64,000 bases of DNA from Leptodactylus fallax (GCA_947044405.1 CAMRHE010000132.1:4820001-4884000), one strand, 5' to 3'. Positions 29,983 to 43,145 are shown, counted from the first letter of the stretch. Numbers and translations are program-made. The notes: a model not told the origin generated them from the letters alone.

Positions 29983-30164
29983 GGAGACCGGAGCGCTGCG
30001 CAGTAAAGCGCAGGGATCTTGACTGGGGGCGGGCTGTAGGGGGGACCAATAACGCGCTAGGGCGCGAAGAATTGGGGGCGGGGCTTAACCCCGTTCGAAT
30101 TGACTATGCCGCGCGGCCCGGGAAGCGGCCATTCTGGAGCTGCGCGGCATGCTAACGAGCGGTC
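29981..30164 (+). repeat. Ngaro split repeat A2
   Basis: A copy of A1 (9762-9945). It differs by G-run lengths and one C/T near 30134. Confidence 0.9.
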
Positions 30165-30225
30165 CCTCCCTCCCTCCCGTTTTTTCTCTTTCTTGGGCTA
30201 TTTTAACTTGTTTATCTTTTTGCAG
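30165..30225 (+). promoter_or_regulatory. pyrimidine tract and CAG between A2 and B2
   Basis: CCTCCCTCCC, then TTTTTTCTCTTTCTTGG, then TTTATCTTTTTGCAG|GTGG looks like a 3' splice site lying between the repeats. Its use is unproven. Confidence 0.35.
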
Positions 30226-30243
30226 GTGGTGTCACGGTGGCCT

Positions 30244-30815
30244 TGGCGGGTGGGGTCCTTGGAGTTGGTGGTCAATTGGCTAAAAGGGTGGAGTCAAAGG
30301 TAGGCTCCACCTATACATTTGGTGGTAATTGCACATTTTGGTGGATGGCCTGGCGCACGGTGAACGGTTACAGGGTAAATTGGCCCTGGGAGCTGGTACA
30401 TGGAAGAAGGAGTTCGTCTTTATTCATGGTGCCGCCGAGCCGGTGGTCGCGGCTGGTGGTAAATTTATGGTGTGGTTATATTAGCGCCAGGCCGGGGGAT
30501 TGATAGTTTTTTGTAGCTCCAAGGACTCTTACCCAGGTTAAGCGTTTATTGTTAAATTATTTTAAGTTATGCAAATTATAATAAATTATACTTGTTGTTA
30601 TTTATTTGTTGTTTGTTAATAAATACGGCTGCTGTGGCCGATTTAATCCAACCCTTTGGTCTTGGTTTATTTCTAAGGGGTGGGGGGTTTGAGAGCTGGG
30701 GGGCAGGGGTCGAGGCTGGAAAAGAGGGGGAAGGCATTTAGGCCCAGCAGTTTGGGTATCAAAGGTGGTGGTGGGGTTCATAGGGGGACCCCGTTATCAG
30801 CAATGCCCAGTCAGG
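30244..30815 (+). repeat. Ngaro split repeat B2
   Basis: A copy of B1. It ends CCCAGTCAGG, after which the CCACTTCC-type MITE resumes (TGGTTGTCTAG). An AATAAA lies near 30619. Confidence 0.9.
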
Positions 30816-31340
30816 TGGTTGTCTAGTTCAAAATCGTGCAGCTGCTGAAACGGGGAGCCGGCTGTAACTTCAGCCGGAGCTCCCAGAGAGAAGGAAGGGA
30901 AGGTTTATTACCTTCCCTGCCTTCCTGATTGCTGTGTGTAAATACGGCGTTATTAAAGGTTATAGCCTCACACCCGACGACACCATACAAAATAAAAACT
31001 ATTTTAGAAAGTTTTTTAGCAGCATTTTGTGTTATTGAATAAAAAAAAAAAATTAAAAGTGAAAAACAGACACGTTTTCCCTCCTCTTTTGTTTATATTT
31101 TCCCGGATATAAAAAAAATTAAAACACATTCAAAAAGAAAAACCACATAAAAATAAAGCCCTATGTGTCACCGAAGAAAGACGCAGAAATTAGTTGAATA
31201 ACACAAATGATAAAAATGTTACAGTCCTACAAAACTGCACATGCAAAAAACTTGAAAATCTGCCTGGTCTGGAAGGGGGGTAAAGCATCTGGTATGGAAG
31301 TGGTTAAAAAAACATTTTTTGCCCGGAAAACCCCTTTTAA

Positions 31341-31708
31341 GTGAGATGAGTTATATTTTAAGAAGGCACCATTGTGGGTTATACTGTATATAATATATTA
31401 TTATTTCAGTGCACCAAGGGGCAGGGGTAACAAATTTGTGATGCACAGGCTGCCAGGCATCAAAGGAAATCTGAAGTAGGTTAAAAATTTAATCTGCCAT
31501 AGTTTGGTGAGAGTGAGCTATGGCCCCTCTGGATTATGAGTCTAGTCATGGTTGTGACCACTGCGACCCCTATAGTATCGCCAGTGGTAATGACTGAGAA
31601 TTGACTACCTGTTCATTACGAAGCAATAGTACATTTGGTGGAGTAAAGAATTGCCGTACATATGCAAAAAATACTTAATATACTATACTTTTATTATTGA
31701 AATCTTTG
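31341..31708. other. no gene seen
   Basis: Sequence between the nest and the next hAT element, with no recognisable feature. Confidence 0.45.
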
Positions 31709-32156
31709 CTCTATGACAGGGGTGTAAATATCGGGGTAGCAGCGGTAGCAGCTGCCACAGGGCCCGGAACATTATGGGGCCCGGGACCCAGAGCCCTGTG
31801 GCAGCCGCTACCGCGAACCCCACAAACACTGCTATCATTATACTCAGGGGTCTTTTGAGACCCCGGAGTATAACGATCGGGGGCCCAAGGGAGGTGAGGG
31901 AACATAAAAAACACTGTAACTCACCTCTCCTACGCTCCACAGGCTTCGGGCCTGTTTGGTGACATCCCAGACGTCAGCCGACGTCATTATGCGTCGCGAC
32001 GTCGGCCTCACTCACGCGAGATCTGCTCAAACATTGAAGATGGCCGAAGTAGCGCACGGGAGTGCACAGGAGCCAGGAAGAGGTAAGTAACATTGTTTTT
32101 ATGCTTATATCCTCCCCTGGGTCTGAAAAGACCCCAGAGTATAATAATCGTTCATG

Positions 32157-32566
32157 CATGGTCCACTATGGGGCATAATACTGTGTGCAGGGGCCACTGT
32201 GGGGCATACTACTGTGTGTAGGGGACACTATGGGACATACTACTGTGGGCAGGGGCCACTATGGAGCATAATACTGTGTGCAGGGGCCACTGTGGGGCAT
32301 AATTCTGTGTGCAGGGGCCACTATGGGGCATAATACTGTGTGCAGGGGCCACTGTGGGTCATACTACTGTGTGTAGGGGACACTATGGGACATATTACTG
32401 TGGGCAGGGGCCACTATGGAGCATAATACTGTGTGCAGGGGTCACTGTGGGGCATAATACTGTGTGCAAGGGCCACTATGGGGCAAAATACTGTGTGCAG
32501 GGGCCACTATGGGGCATAATACTGTGTGCAGGGGCCACTATGGGGCATAATAGTGTGTGCAGGAAT
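32157..32566 (+). repeat. 31-bp minisatellite, about 13 units
   Basis: The unit is GCAGGGGCCACTATGGGGCA followed by TAATACTGTGT, with T/C and A/T variants. Long frames across it (32309-32701) arise because 31 is not a multiple of 3 and stops are scarce. Confidence 0.9.
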
Positions 32567-32642
32567 GCGGTTTTTGCGGGGGGGTTTGGGGCGGCGGTTT
32601 GTGCGGGGGGGGGGTTTGGGGGCGGCGGTTCGGGGGGGGGGG
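32567..32642. other. anomalous G/T-rich stretch, probable consensus error
   Basis: GCGGTTTTTGCGGGGGGG and similar G runs (up to 11) break the minisatellite phase. It resembles 27992-28068 in composition. Confidence 0.5.
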
Positions 32643-32701
32643 CCCATGTCAAATGTTCGCCTTGGGGCCCAGCCATTCCTAGTTACGCCACTGCTCTATG
32701 A

Positions 32702-33610
32702 CCAGATCTATTGAGCTCCATAAAAAGCATTTTGTGCAAAACTAATAGAAAAAGCCTAATGTGCATGACATAGTGTATGTCACAAGGATTTGGTTATTTT
32801 TGCATCTCTATCTACTGCCCCTTTGGGCTCTTTGGTAGACATAACATAATGCATCAGTTTTGCATGAAATGTTTCTTTGAGGAAGCAATTACAATAATAG
32901 GAACATACCGTATATGGGGATTCCTGTATATGCTGTGTACTAATGTATATACTTTATGACTATCTTCAGTGGTTAATGTGCATTAAGATATCAGTTTTGT
33001 AGCGTAAGTAAAGTCTTCAGTAGCTTCAGTATGAACGCCAAGTCATGCAAGAATAAATTAGAGCATTTGACCTTAATGCTACATTTTGGATTTTTTGCCA
33101 TCTGTAATTCAGCACTTAGCTAATTGTGTTCACTGCGGCATTAATGCATAAAACGCCCAGAGATGTGAAATGAAAGCTAAAATGGAATTATTTATTTTTA
33201 GTCCTCTGTCTGAAAAGTGAGAGACCAGTCATGACTGATCAACTAAAATTAGAGGTGTTTAAATAGTGTTGATGAGAATAAGATTTAGTGATATATACAC
33301 ATTATCAGTTCTTAAAGGGTCACTGATATTTCATAAAACTTCAGAAATTTTGTAAAGACAAGGCAGGATCTGGCAACTGGGTGCTTATTCAGCTCCCAGG
33401 GGCATTTATTGCCCCTCTACGTCTCCGTCCACTTTGAGCTTGAGGCTCTGTTAGGTGCTTCAGTCGCAGATTCCATCAAAAGTGGAGGACAAAATAGTGC
33501 AACATGCTGGACCTTTTTAGTCTGGTGAAATGCCAGTCTACATGACTGAAATTCAACAGATCCAATGGGATGCGATTTGTGACTGCCATGTGTCTGATCC
33601 ACCACTTCCG
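32702..33610. other. no gene seen
   Basis: AT-rich sequence. A TTAAAGGGTCACTGATATTTCA motif near 33314 resembles the end of a TTAA foldback, but I find no partner. Confidence 0.45.
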
Positions 33611-33627
33611 TAATTTTCAGTAATTTT

Positions 33628-35315
33628 TTTTAAACTCGTTTTATTGAATTTTGCATTTCCAACATAATCAAAACAAGTCAATACAGAAAACAGTTCACAC
33701 ACAGGGAACAATCGGATACATAAGCACCCAAAATGCTGCACTCCCACCCCGATCAGTCCACAGCCCACGCACCACACAGCCAGCACTGCATTTACCCACC
33801 AGACATATCCAGTTAAGGATAATCAATTAGCAGAACATATATTATTTGGTACAGGTATTACAGTTTACAGGTCCATGATATCAGCTATAGTACATCATAA
33901 AATGCTTAGAAGTTGTGGACCCTCCTGGCATCTCACCCCCCCCCCCCCCACGGCATAAGTGAATTTATAGCGATATGTAGTGAAGGAGCCGTATACTGGG
34001 TTACAGAAGAACTGCACTATGTCCCCCATACCTTATGGAACTTCTGAGGGCACCCTCTCCCTTTATATATAATCTGATTGAATGGGAGTACAGAGTTAAT
34101 TAGCATCCGCCATAGAGGTACTGATGGAGGACTCTCAGCCATCCATCGCAATGCGATGGCCTTCCTGGCGTAAAATAAAGATTCCCTCAGACAGATTCTA
34201 ACATGGTGCTGCCATAATTCCTCATCTAGTATGCCAAAGAGACACACTTCTGGTGTGAATGGTATAGGCGCACCTATAACTTCCACCAGGAGATCCACAA
34301 CCCCTTTCCAGAAACTCTGTCTAACCGGACACACCCAAATTATATGCCAAAAGTCCGACTGTGGATATGGACACCTGATACAACCTGGATGGGAGAGTCG
34401 TCCCATTTTATGTAACTGGGTGGGGGTCAGGTAGCATTGGTGTAGGATATAAGTTTGGATGAGTCTGTTATTAGCTGAGGGTAACACGTATTGAGAGGAT
34501 TCAAGCATGTCCTGAAACAACTCATCTGTGAGAGCCGAGATATAAGTGCTCCATCTCGTCAGGGCCGGGGTGTCCGACAGGGACACCTTTGTCTGAATCA
34601 GGTGTGCATACAGGGTAGATATTAGACCTCCAGGGCCCTGAGAGCGAAGCACTCCGATAAGCGGGTACTCAGAAATATTATTCAGCTGACCAGGGAACAG
34701 GGAGGAGAGTACATGTCGAATTTGTAGATATCTAAAAAATTGAGTCTAGGAATGTCACGGGAGGCCACGCCAGATTGTGACCAGGCCTGCGCGCCAGGCA
34801 GGGCAAAAAGCCCCAGCAGTCCAGGATTGCCCCACAGCGATGTCTCCGCAGGTAAGTCAGACTATGCAGACACTTTCCTAGCCTGTTGCCAAACCCGTCC
34901 TGCCAGAACATGAATGGGCAATAACTTTCCCCTGAATAGGTTCAGGTTCTTCAGTCCCAGCCACAGTATACTCAGACCCAGATGGCGAGCCAGATGTACC
35001 TCTGGTCCCGGAAGGGGATCGCTGGAGAGCCATGGCCTTATAAAATGGAGCTGTCCCTCCAGGTAGTAGAGAAACAAATCGGGAAGCGATGCACCACCCA
35101 ACTGTTTTGATCTCTGCAGAGAAGACAACTTAAGCTTGGATCTAGAATTCCCCTATACAAAAGAAATAATAAGAGAGTCCATCTGTTTAAAGAATCGAAG
35201 GGGCACCGACACAGCAGAGTGACTCAAAGCATACGAACACTTAGGCAACACTACCATTTCTACCAAATTAATTCTGCCGGCCACCGACAGAGGCAGGGAA
35301 GCCCAAACCAGAAAC
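33628..35315 (-). mobile_element. 5'-truncated L1/Tx1-type LINE insertion
   Basis: A 17-bp target duplication TAATTTTCAGTAATTTT flanks the insert exactly (33611-33627, 35316-35332). On the minus strand the element ends with AATAAAACGAGTTT and a short A run at the 33628 side, the expected 3' end. The 5' side starts inside ORF2. The copy is about 1.7 kb. Confidence 0.9.
34017..35128 (-). pseudogene. LINE ORF2 C-terminal remnant
   Basis: Two minus-strand segments belong to the post-RT part of an L1/Tx1-like ORF2. The first (34862-35128) carries LQRSKQLGGASLPDLFLYYL and QLHFIRPWL, the region following the polymerase palm. The second (34017-34652) carries LHQCYLTPTQLHKMG, a CIRCPYPQSDFWHIIWVCP cysteine/histidine cluster and FWKGVVDLL, typical of the C-terminal domain. 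About 34653-34861 between them contains frame breaks. No endonuclease or polymerase catalytic motif is present, because the insertion is 5'-truncated. It is a dead-on-arrival copy. Confidence 0.8.
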
Positions 35316-35332
35316 TAATTTTCAGTAATTTT

Positions 35333-36134
35333 AATGCTTTCATAATAATTTAGCAGAACAATGAAGATCACTAGTGTAGATATGAACAGAGCCAGATTTC
35401 CCCATGAACATAACCATATTTAAATTTGTAGACAATTAAAATTTAAATATTTTTGCAAATATATCTAATTAAAAAATTTGGCAGAGCTTTAAAGATTTCC
35501 TCTAACCATCTTAGTGATGAGCGTCTGTTGTCTTGATTGGTTGCCAATGGATACGACCATGAATGCAGGAACTTTCAGTGCTCTGATATTTGTCTGAAAT
35601 CCAGTCATGATATCCTTATTGGGGACAGTTTATCAGATAGGGACACTACATGTATGAGAAGATAACCAGCCGCAATAAGGAAATCAAGGCTGGGTTTCCG
35701 ACAAATCCCAGAACATAGAAAGTTTATAGAATGCATTGGTGCTCCATTCACAAGGAGGATTTCAGGGGACTTTCTTGATCATTGGGGGACCTTATCGTTC
35801 AGGCCCCCACTGTGGATAGGGGATAAATGTCCATAATGTCACAACCCCTTTAAGTTCTGGAAAACTACTGGAAAGTACCTAATTCTGGGTCCTTTATTAG
35901 TACTTTCTCTAGACTAGGTAACAAGAGAGACAAAGCAGTACTAGAAAGTCACTTATCCAAACACTGCTTAACTACATGAAGTAGAAAACAAGTTACATAG
36001 TATATGAATCAAGATGAGGTGAGTTGAACAGTACCATGCAGTGGAAAAAAGACTATAGTGACTGACATGTGTCCTCTCCCCTGCTTGGATCCAGTATTCT
36101 CACTGGTTGAAATACTTATAAAGCACCTGACTAT
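35333..36134. other. no gene seen
   Basis: Contains a lone CACAACCCCTTTAAG terminus near 35840-35854, like those of the TTAA foldbacks, without a clear partner. Confidence 0.45.
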
Positions 36135-36341
36135 TTAAAGGGGTTGTCCAGGATTAGAAAACATGGTTGATTTCTTCTTCTCAGGAAGTGACATCACGTC
36201 TTTCACATGGCCATGCTGAAGTCCGTCCCATTCATAGGAATCTGATCTTATCTGTAGCACTGTCATGTGACCAATGGACATGAGATCACTTCCTGAGAAG
36301 AAGAAAGCAGCCATGTTTTCTAATCCTGCAAACCTCTTTAA
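36135..36341. mobile_element. TTAA foldback MITE, 207 bp
   Basis: TTAA-AGGGGTTGTCCAGGATTA pairs with TAATCCTGCAAACCTCT-TTAA. The inner TTCTTCTTCTCAGGAAGTGA is also inverted at 36281-36306, so almost the whole element folds back. Confidence 0.85.
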
Positions 36342-37422
36342 ATGGTTTTTGCAACATACCACCCCTTTCTACATGCCTTATTATGGTGTTTAGAAATCAC
36401 AGAGGAGGGCTGACCACTGTAATATCCTTTATTAGCCAAAAAAGAGTAACTCTTGATATGGCTGATCTTGACATGCAGGTTGTTCACTGTGATCTTCTGC
36501 CTAAACCTACCTTGGTGCTACAATGGTCTGACTAAATTTGATCAGATTAAACATTGATTGGGTCTTTCATGGGCTGCAACCAAAAATAATGCACAAGTAT
36601 GTAGGGATAAACTGTCCTCTGACCTCTGTCCTTGCTTTAAGATTTCCAAACTCCCATGACTTTAATCATTGACCATTGGATGTGAAGGCCCCTGGGCAAA
36701 TGCCCATTTTGCTCTCTTTGGCAAGTCAAGAAAATGATTATTGGGGCTTTAACTTTTGTTTGTTGTAGTGTATGATGCATTGTGGGTTTCTATACAATAA
36801 GGGAGCTTTCTAGGTTGTATAAACCGAATGATTTTGCACATAAATATTTCAGCGTCTTTCCCTTCCCATCTGAGGAGTTGAGACGTATGTTTAAACAGTA
36901 CATTTAGTTTTCTATGCATTACTTTGCCAGATCCCCGTTGCTTGTTAAGATGCTGAATAGAGGGTTTAATAACTATCAGCCTTTTTGCTACAAAGACTTC
37001 CCAAGTGACTGCAAACAGCGTAAAGAAGGGAAAATGGAGAGAATAAAGAGACTCAAAAATGTGCTCCACTTTCTTTTGCCAAAAACAAAGCATTATAAAT
37101 ATTAATGTGCACTCCTAGCCAAAAATGAAAACTTGATAGTGTCCTGAATCTTGTGTGGTGAACGTGGCCAAGCTAGAGTTGTTTGCTCTAAACTTCTTCT
37201 GAATTCAGCCTCTGGGATAGGAAGTTATGTATGAAAACTACCATTGTCAGGAAGTCCCATATTAGCTAGCATGGGGCTGATTTTTCTGTCATCTGGTCAC
37301 TCAGAGGATCAAACCCCCTCTCTTATGGCAGTCAGCACCAGTCAAAAAAATGATTAAATCCGTCTTTTAGCTGATGACCAAATGTTTACGTGTCTATCCA
37401 GGATGTATCATACAGACCAAAG
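36342..37422. other. no gene seen
   Basis: No coding signature or repeat structure that I can support. Confidence 0.45.
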
Positions 37423-37430
37423 CCTTACAT

Positions 37431-39618
37431 CAAGGGTAGGCAACCTTTCTGTTCGGTGTGCCGATTTTAGTTAAAAAAATCAAAGATGAGGTACTCGGAG
37501 TGCCGGTCAATAATTGTAAGTCTGACGACCCCTAAACTAAAGTCATATACCACTAACCATAACACAGAAGTGCTGCCACCAGATGCTTTAGGACACATGC
37601 GTTTACTGCTATTTCCTGGGACGCTCCTGTACTTTCCGATTAGAAGCAATGAAAGTACATGTGCAGCCCCCAATTAGTGGTAAATGTGTCCAGGAGCACC
37701 GTATAGCAGCATCCTTATGGTGAATACACACTATGTATCTGGATGCAGCTAAATTCTTAGGCCACTGGAACTTTTACTTCAATGTAAAACTGCATTCACA
37801 TGGTGCATTTTTGCACAAAAAAAATACCTGTCTTTTCTGTGCAAAAACACATCTTTAATGCAGAAAACACACCGTTATACAGAATAATGTCCCATAGCGG
37901 CCCCTGCACACGGTATTATGTCCCATAGCGGTCCCTGCACAAGGTATTATATCCCATAGCGGCCCCTGCACAAGGTATTATATCCCATAGTGGCCCCTGC
38001 ACACGGTATTATGTCCCATAGCGGCCCCTGCACAAGGTATTATATCCCATAGTGGCCCCTGCACACGGTATTATGTCCCATAGCAGCCCCTGCACAAGGT
38101 ATTATATCCCATAACAGCCTCTACACACCGTATTATGTCACATAGTGGCCCCTGCATATGGTATTATGTCACATAGTGGCCCCTGCACATGGTATTATGT
38201 CATATAGTGGCCCCAGCACACGGTATTATGTCATATAGTGGCCCCAGCACACGGTATTAGGTCCCATAGCGGTCCCTGCACATGGTATTATGTTCCATAG
38301 CGGTCCCTGCACACGGTATTAGGTCCCATAGCGGTCCCTGCACACGGTATTAGGTCCCATAGCTGTCCCTGCACACGGTATTAGGTCCCATAGCGGTCCC
38401 CGCACACGATATTAGGTCCCATAGCGGTCCCCGGACACAATATTGGGTCCCATAGCAGTCCCTGCACACGGTATTAGGTCCCATGGCGGTCCCCGCACAC
38501 GATATTAGGTCCCATAGCGGTCCCTGCACACGGTATTAGGTCCCATAGCGGTCCCCGCACACGGTATTAGGTCCCATAGTGGTCCCCGCACACGGTATTA
38601 TGTCCCATAGCGGCCCCTGCACACGATATTAGGTCCCATAGCGGTCCCTGCACACGGTATTAGGTCCCATAGTGGTCCCCGCACACGGTATTATGTCCCA
38701 TAGTGGCCCCTGCACACGATATTAGGTCCCATAGCGGTCCCTGCACACGGTATTAGGTCCCATAGCGGTCCCTGCACACGGTACTAGGTCCCATAGTGGT
38801 CCCCGCACACGGTATTATGTCCCATAGCGGCCCCTGCACACGATATTAGGTCCCATAGCGGTCCCTGCACACGGTACTAGGTCCCATAGCGGTCCCCGCA
38901 CACGGTATTATGTCCCATAGCGGCCCCTGCACACGATATTAGGTCCCATAGCGGTCCCTGCACATGGTATTAGGTCCCATAGCGGTCCCTGCACATGGTA
39001 TTAGGTCCCATAGCGGTCCCTGCACACGGTACTAGGTCCCATAGCGGCCCCCGCACATGGTATTAAGTCCCATAGCGGCCCCTTCACACGGTATTATGTC
39101 CTATAGTGGTCCCTGCACGCGATATTATGTTCCATAGCTCTCTTCAGACCCCCGAATATAATGCAGGACCAAGAGAGGTGACAAACATAAAAAAACAATG
39201 CTACTTACCTTTTTCTGCGCTCCGCAGCCGCTCTGTTCTCTTCGGCGCTTCTGCCTGTAGTCAGTGACCGCTGATTGAGTCTCTGGGGTCACGTCGCGTC
39301 ATTATGCGTAATGACGCCAGACGCAGACGTGACCCCTGATGCACTGTCAGCTGTCAGAAGTGTTGGCAGATCGCACAGCCGCCACGTAGCGCAGGGAGTA
39401 AGGTGAGTATCATTGTTTTTTATGTTTCATCACTTCTCCTAAGTCTTCGCTTATTATACTCGGGGGGTCTGAAGAGACCCCACAGTATAATAATAGCAGT
39501 TTCATTTTGGCCATGTTTGGTTCGATCGAAGCTGCTGGGTAAGGAATCCGCTGCCATGCCAGGGAAATAAGCCTCGCATGCCAAGAGTGGCACGCGTGCC
39601 GGGTGTTGCCGACCCCTG
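37431..39618. mobile_element. hAT-like element (CAGGGGTCGGCAAC ends) with a long minisatellite
   Basis: CAAGGGTAGGCAACC at the left and GTTGCCGACCCCTG at the right are inverted. An exact 8-bp duplication CCTTACAT flanks it (37423-37430, 39619-39626). The terminal sequences differ from the hAT at 31717-32693, yet the interior carries the same minisatellite and palindromic module in the opposite orientation. Confidence 0.88.
37883..39138 (-). repeat. 31-bp minisatellite, about 40 units
   Basis: The unit reads CCCATAGCGGCCCCTGCACA then CGGTATTATGT, the reverse complement of the 32157-32566 unit. Variants (GGTCCC/GGCCCC, TATTATG/TATTAGG) alternate in blocks, suggesting higher-order duplications. 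Confidence 0.92.
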
Positions 39619-39656
39619 CCTTACATTAACCCAAAAATATTTCTCAATATTCTTTT

Positions 39657-40010
39657 AGGCTATGGCCCCATATTACGGAAATGCAATGTTTTTGGCTTTT
39701 TTTGAAATGCAGAGGAAATAAACATTGTGTTGTACAGTCCAAGTAAAGTGAATTAGATTGTATTTAATCCCACCCCTACATTGCGGAAAACAGAGTTCTT
39801 TAAAAAAAAAATGCATGTGTTTTAGAAAAATGCACCATGTTAATTTTACCCGTGAAAATGTTGCGTTTTCCCCATACACTTATATGGAGGGAGGCAAACA
39901 TTAAAAAAACAGTGGAAAAGCTGTGCAAGGGTTTTCTCTGCTGTGTTTCCACAGCGTTTTTTTTCTGCAGTTTTTTTTAGCTGTGATTTACTACATGGGG
40001 CCTTAGCCCT
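39657..40010. mobile_element. foldback repeat with AGGCTA(A/T)GGCCCC ends
   Basis: The left AGGCTATGGCCCCATATTAC and the right ACATGGGGCCTTAGCC are inverted. Inner TTGCGTTTTCC/GGAAAACAG-type blocks recur. It is related to 1135-1350. Confidence 0.55.
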
Positions 40011-40039
40011 TAAGTCTTTGCACTATTGAAAACAGCTCC

Positions 40040-40365
40040 TTAAAGGGGTTGTCCAGGAATTACAGTTTTTTCCTGGAGGCTAGAAAAGGTGAAAAATAAA
40101 AAAAAAACCATCCTCGCCTTTTCTCGGCTCTCTGGTGTACTAGGCTGCTGTCTAGTCCAGCAGCGCTGCAGGTCTTACTCTGGCAGAAGTCCTCGCTGAT
40201 CCTTAGCGGTCAGGATTTCTGTCAGAACAAGCCCCTGAGCACCACTGACTGGACAGCTGTCTGGGACACCAGAGTGCCAGGGACAGGTGAGTATGATTTT
40301 TTTTTTTTTTTTCACCTTCCCTAGCCTCCAGGAAAAAACATGTAATTCCTGGACAACCCCTTTAA
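40040..40365. mobile_element. TTAA foldback MITE
   Basis: TTAA-AGGGGTTGTCCAGGAATTAC and GTAATTCCTGGACAACCCCT-TTAA are a perfect 20-bp inverted repeat. The inversion extends through TCCTGGAGGCTAG. Confidence 0.9.
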
Positions 40366-41546
40366 GCTCTGGAGCTTGCCAAAGGCAGGCCGGTAAGGTG
40401 TGACATGCAGAATACCGCTGCACACACTGTTATTTTTCCTGTCAAAAAGACAAACAATTTCACAGAATCCAACTGACCCCGTTATAAGTCAAGGAAGTCA
40501 ATTGGACACCAGTTGTGTTTGCCATGTATGGCTTGCCTTTATGAAAGTTTAATTTTATCATATAGGATGTTTTGGCGCCTGTATGAGATACACAGTTTTT
40601 TGACTTTCGCTATCCCCTGATTCAACAGCCCCGATGTGCTGGTTCTGATGTCTAGTAATAGAAGATGCAAGAAAAAGAGCAGTTAGAAATCTAAAAAATG
40701 TACTCGAAGATTTTCACAACTGCAAAACTTATGCCCATGTCCTATTGTGGGGGGCTTTATTATTTACCTGCTGCGTCTGCTACTGTCACTTACTTTCACT
40801 TACTTGAATTCACATAGAGAGATCCACCAATATTGATATCAGTATTACAGTATACAAAAGAAAAAGCATTGCCAGGTACATGTCTTTTGGAAAATACTAT
40901 CAAAGCTGCAGGCAGCATGTTATAGAGCAGGAGGAGCTGAGCAGATTGATATATAGTTTTCTTGGGAAAAGAGTCCTATTGTCATTTATTAATTGAAATC
41001 TCTGCTTTCTACATGCCAATAAGTCAAATAGATGGTCATATCAGTGGCTGACAGCTATCTCTGTATGCACAGTCATAGAGGGGTGGCTGTCAGTCATTGA
41101 TAAGACCACCTCCATGACCTGCCTACAGGGTCCCTCCAAGGCCCCATGCACATGACTATTGTTTCTTTCCTTATATTATGCCACAAAAACTCAAGACATG
41201 CCCTATTTTCTAATTTTGTAACTTTTACAAAGTTGGTGACATCGATACTTCATTCTGTTATTTGTGATTATGGGTTATCTACAGGCGCGGACAGGTTTTT
41301 GTGGACTACTAATCTCTTGTTTTGTGGACAACATGGTCATGTCCATGAAGCCTAAGGCTTCATCCACACACGCACACGCACACTCACATGTATTTTTGTG
41401 ACTTGTAAGAAACGTCATGAAATTTTATATATATTTATATATTGCAAGCATCTTTTGGTGGGTGTTTTGGTCACAATTTGGCCCTGGGCATCTACAGGAT
41501 ACCAATGCAGTTGAAATATGTGATAGAGCAGGATGCTGTTGGCAGG
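40366..41546. other. no gene; possible foldback at 41137-41368
   Basis: AAGGCCCCATGCACATGAC near 41138 and GTCCATGAAGCCTAAGG near 41340 may be decayed inverted ends. A short CACACACGCACACGCACACT tract is at about 41364-41390. Confidence 0.35.
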
Positions 41547-41548
41547 TA

Positions 41549-43117
<1,569 letters not shown>

Positions 43118-43145
43118 TAAATATTATTTTATTTTTTTTGGGGGG

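Larger units (their letters stand above)
9762..30815 (+). mobile_element. Ngaro-type tyrosine-recombinase (DIRS-order) retrotransposon
   Basis: The element has split direct repeats in the order A1, genes, B1, A2, B2. It carries plus-strand genes for a gag with zinc fingers, RT/RNase H, a tyrosine recombinase and an SGNH hydrolase. No integrase and no target duplication are seen, as expected for insertion by a tyrosine recombinase. Split repeats plus the hydrolase point to Ngaro and not to classical DIRS1, which has inverted repeats. Gypsy element B (13184-27751) interrupts it, so the Ngaro itself is only about 6.5 kb. Its frames are disrupted at several homopolymers. Confidence 0.85.
9720..31307. 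mobile_element. TTAA MITE (CCACTTCC ends) split by Ngaro
   Basis: TTAA-CCACTTCCAGACC at 9720 and GGTATGGAAGTGG-TTAA at 31307 form the two ends. Only 9720-9761 and about 30816-31307 belong to it, roughly 535 bp. The flanks on both sides rejoin the outer repeat at a TTAA, as the uninterrupted copy at 46325-47073 predicts. Confidence 0.7.
9270..31340. mobile_element. outermost TTAA repeat, split by the nest
   Basis: The left part (about 9270-9719) resembles 46565-47040 at many points (AAACAAATGCAGAAGAT, AGAAATCACTCAAAA, CTGCTAAAGGTAT). The right end (31308-31340, GCCCGGAAAACCCCTT then TTAA) matches the terminus of the same family at 47073. The sequence between is later insertion. The family's left terminus was not found here, so the copy is 5'-incomplete or decayed. 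Confidence 0.6.
31717..32693. mobile_element. hAT-like non-autonomous element with minisatellite
   Basis: The ends CAGGGGTGTAA and TTACGCCACTG are inverted. An exact 8-bp duplication CTCTATGA flanks it (31709-31716, 32694-32701), diagnostic of hAT insertion. Inside are a palindromic module (31837-31873, ATTATACTCAGGGGTC...), a CpG-rich unique part and the 31-bp minisatellite. It has no transposase. Confidence 0.88.

Noticed and set aside
32157..32566. CRISPR-like regular repeat array
   Set aside because: The units are directly adjacent 31-mers without unique spacers, inside a hAT element of a vertebrate genome. It is a minisatellite.
32309..32701. 130-codon frame across the minisatellite
   Set aside because: Periodic low-complexity peptide produced by the 31-bp unit; no start context or domain.
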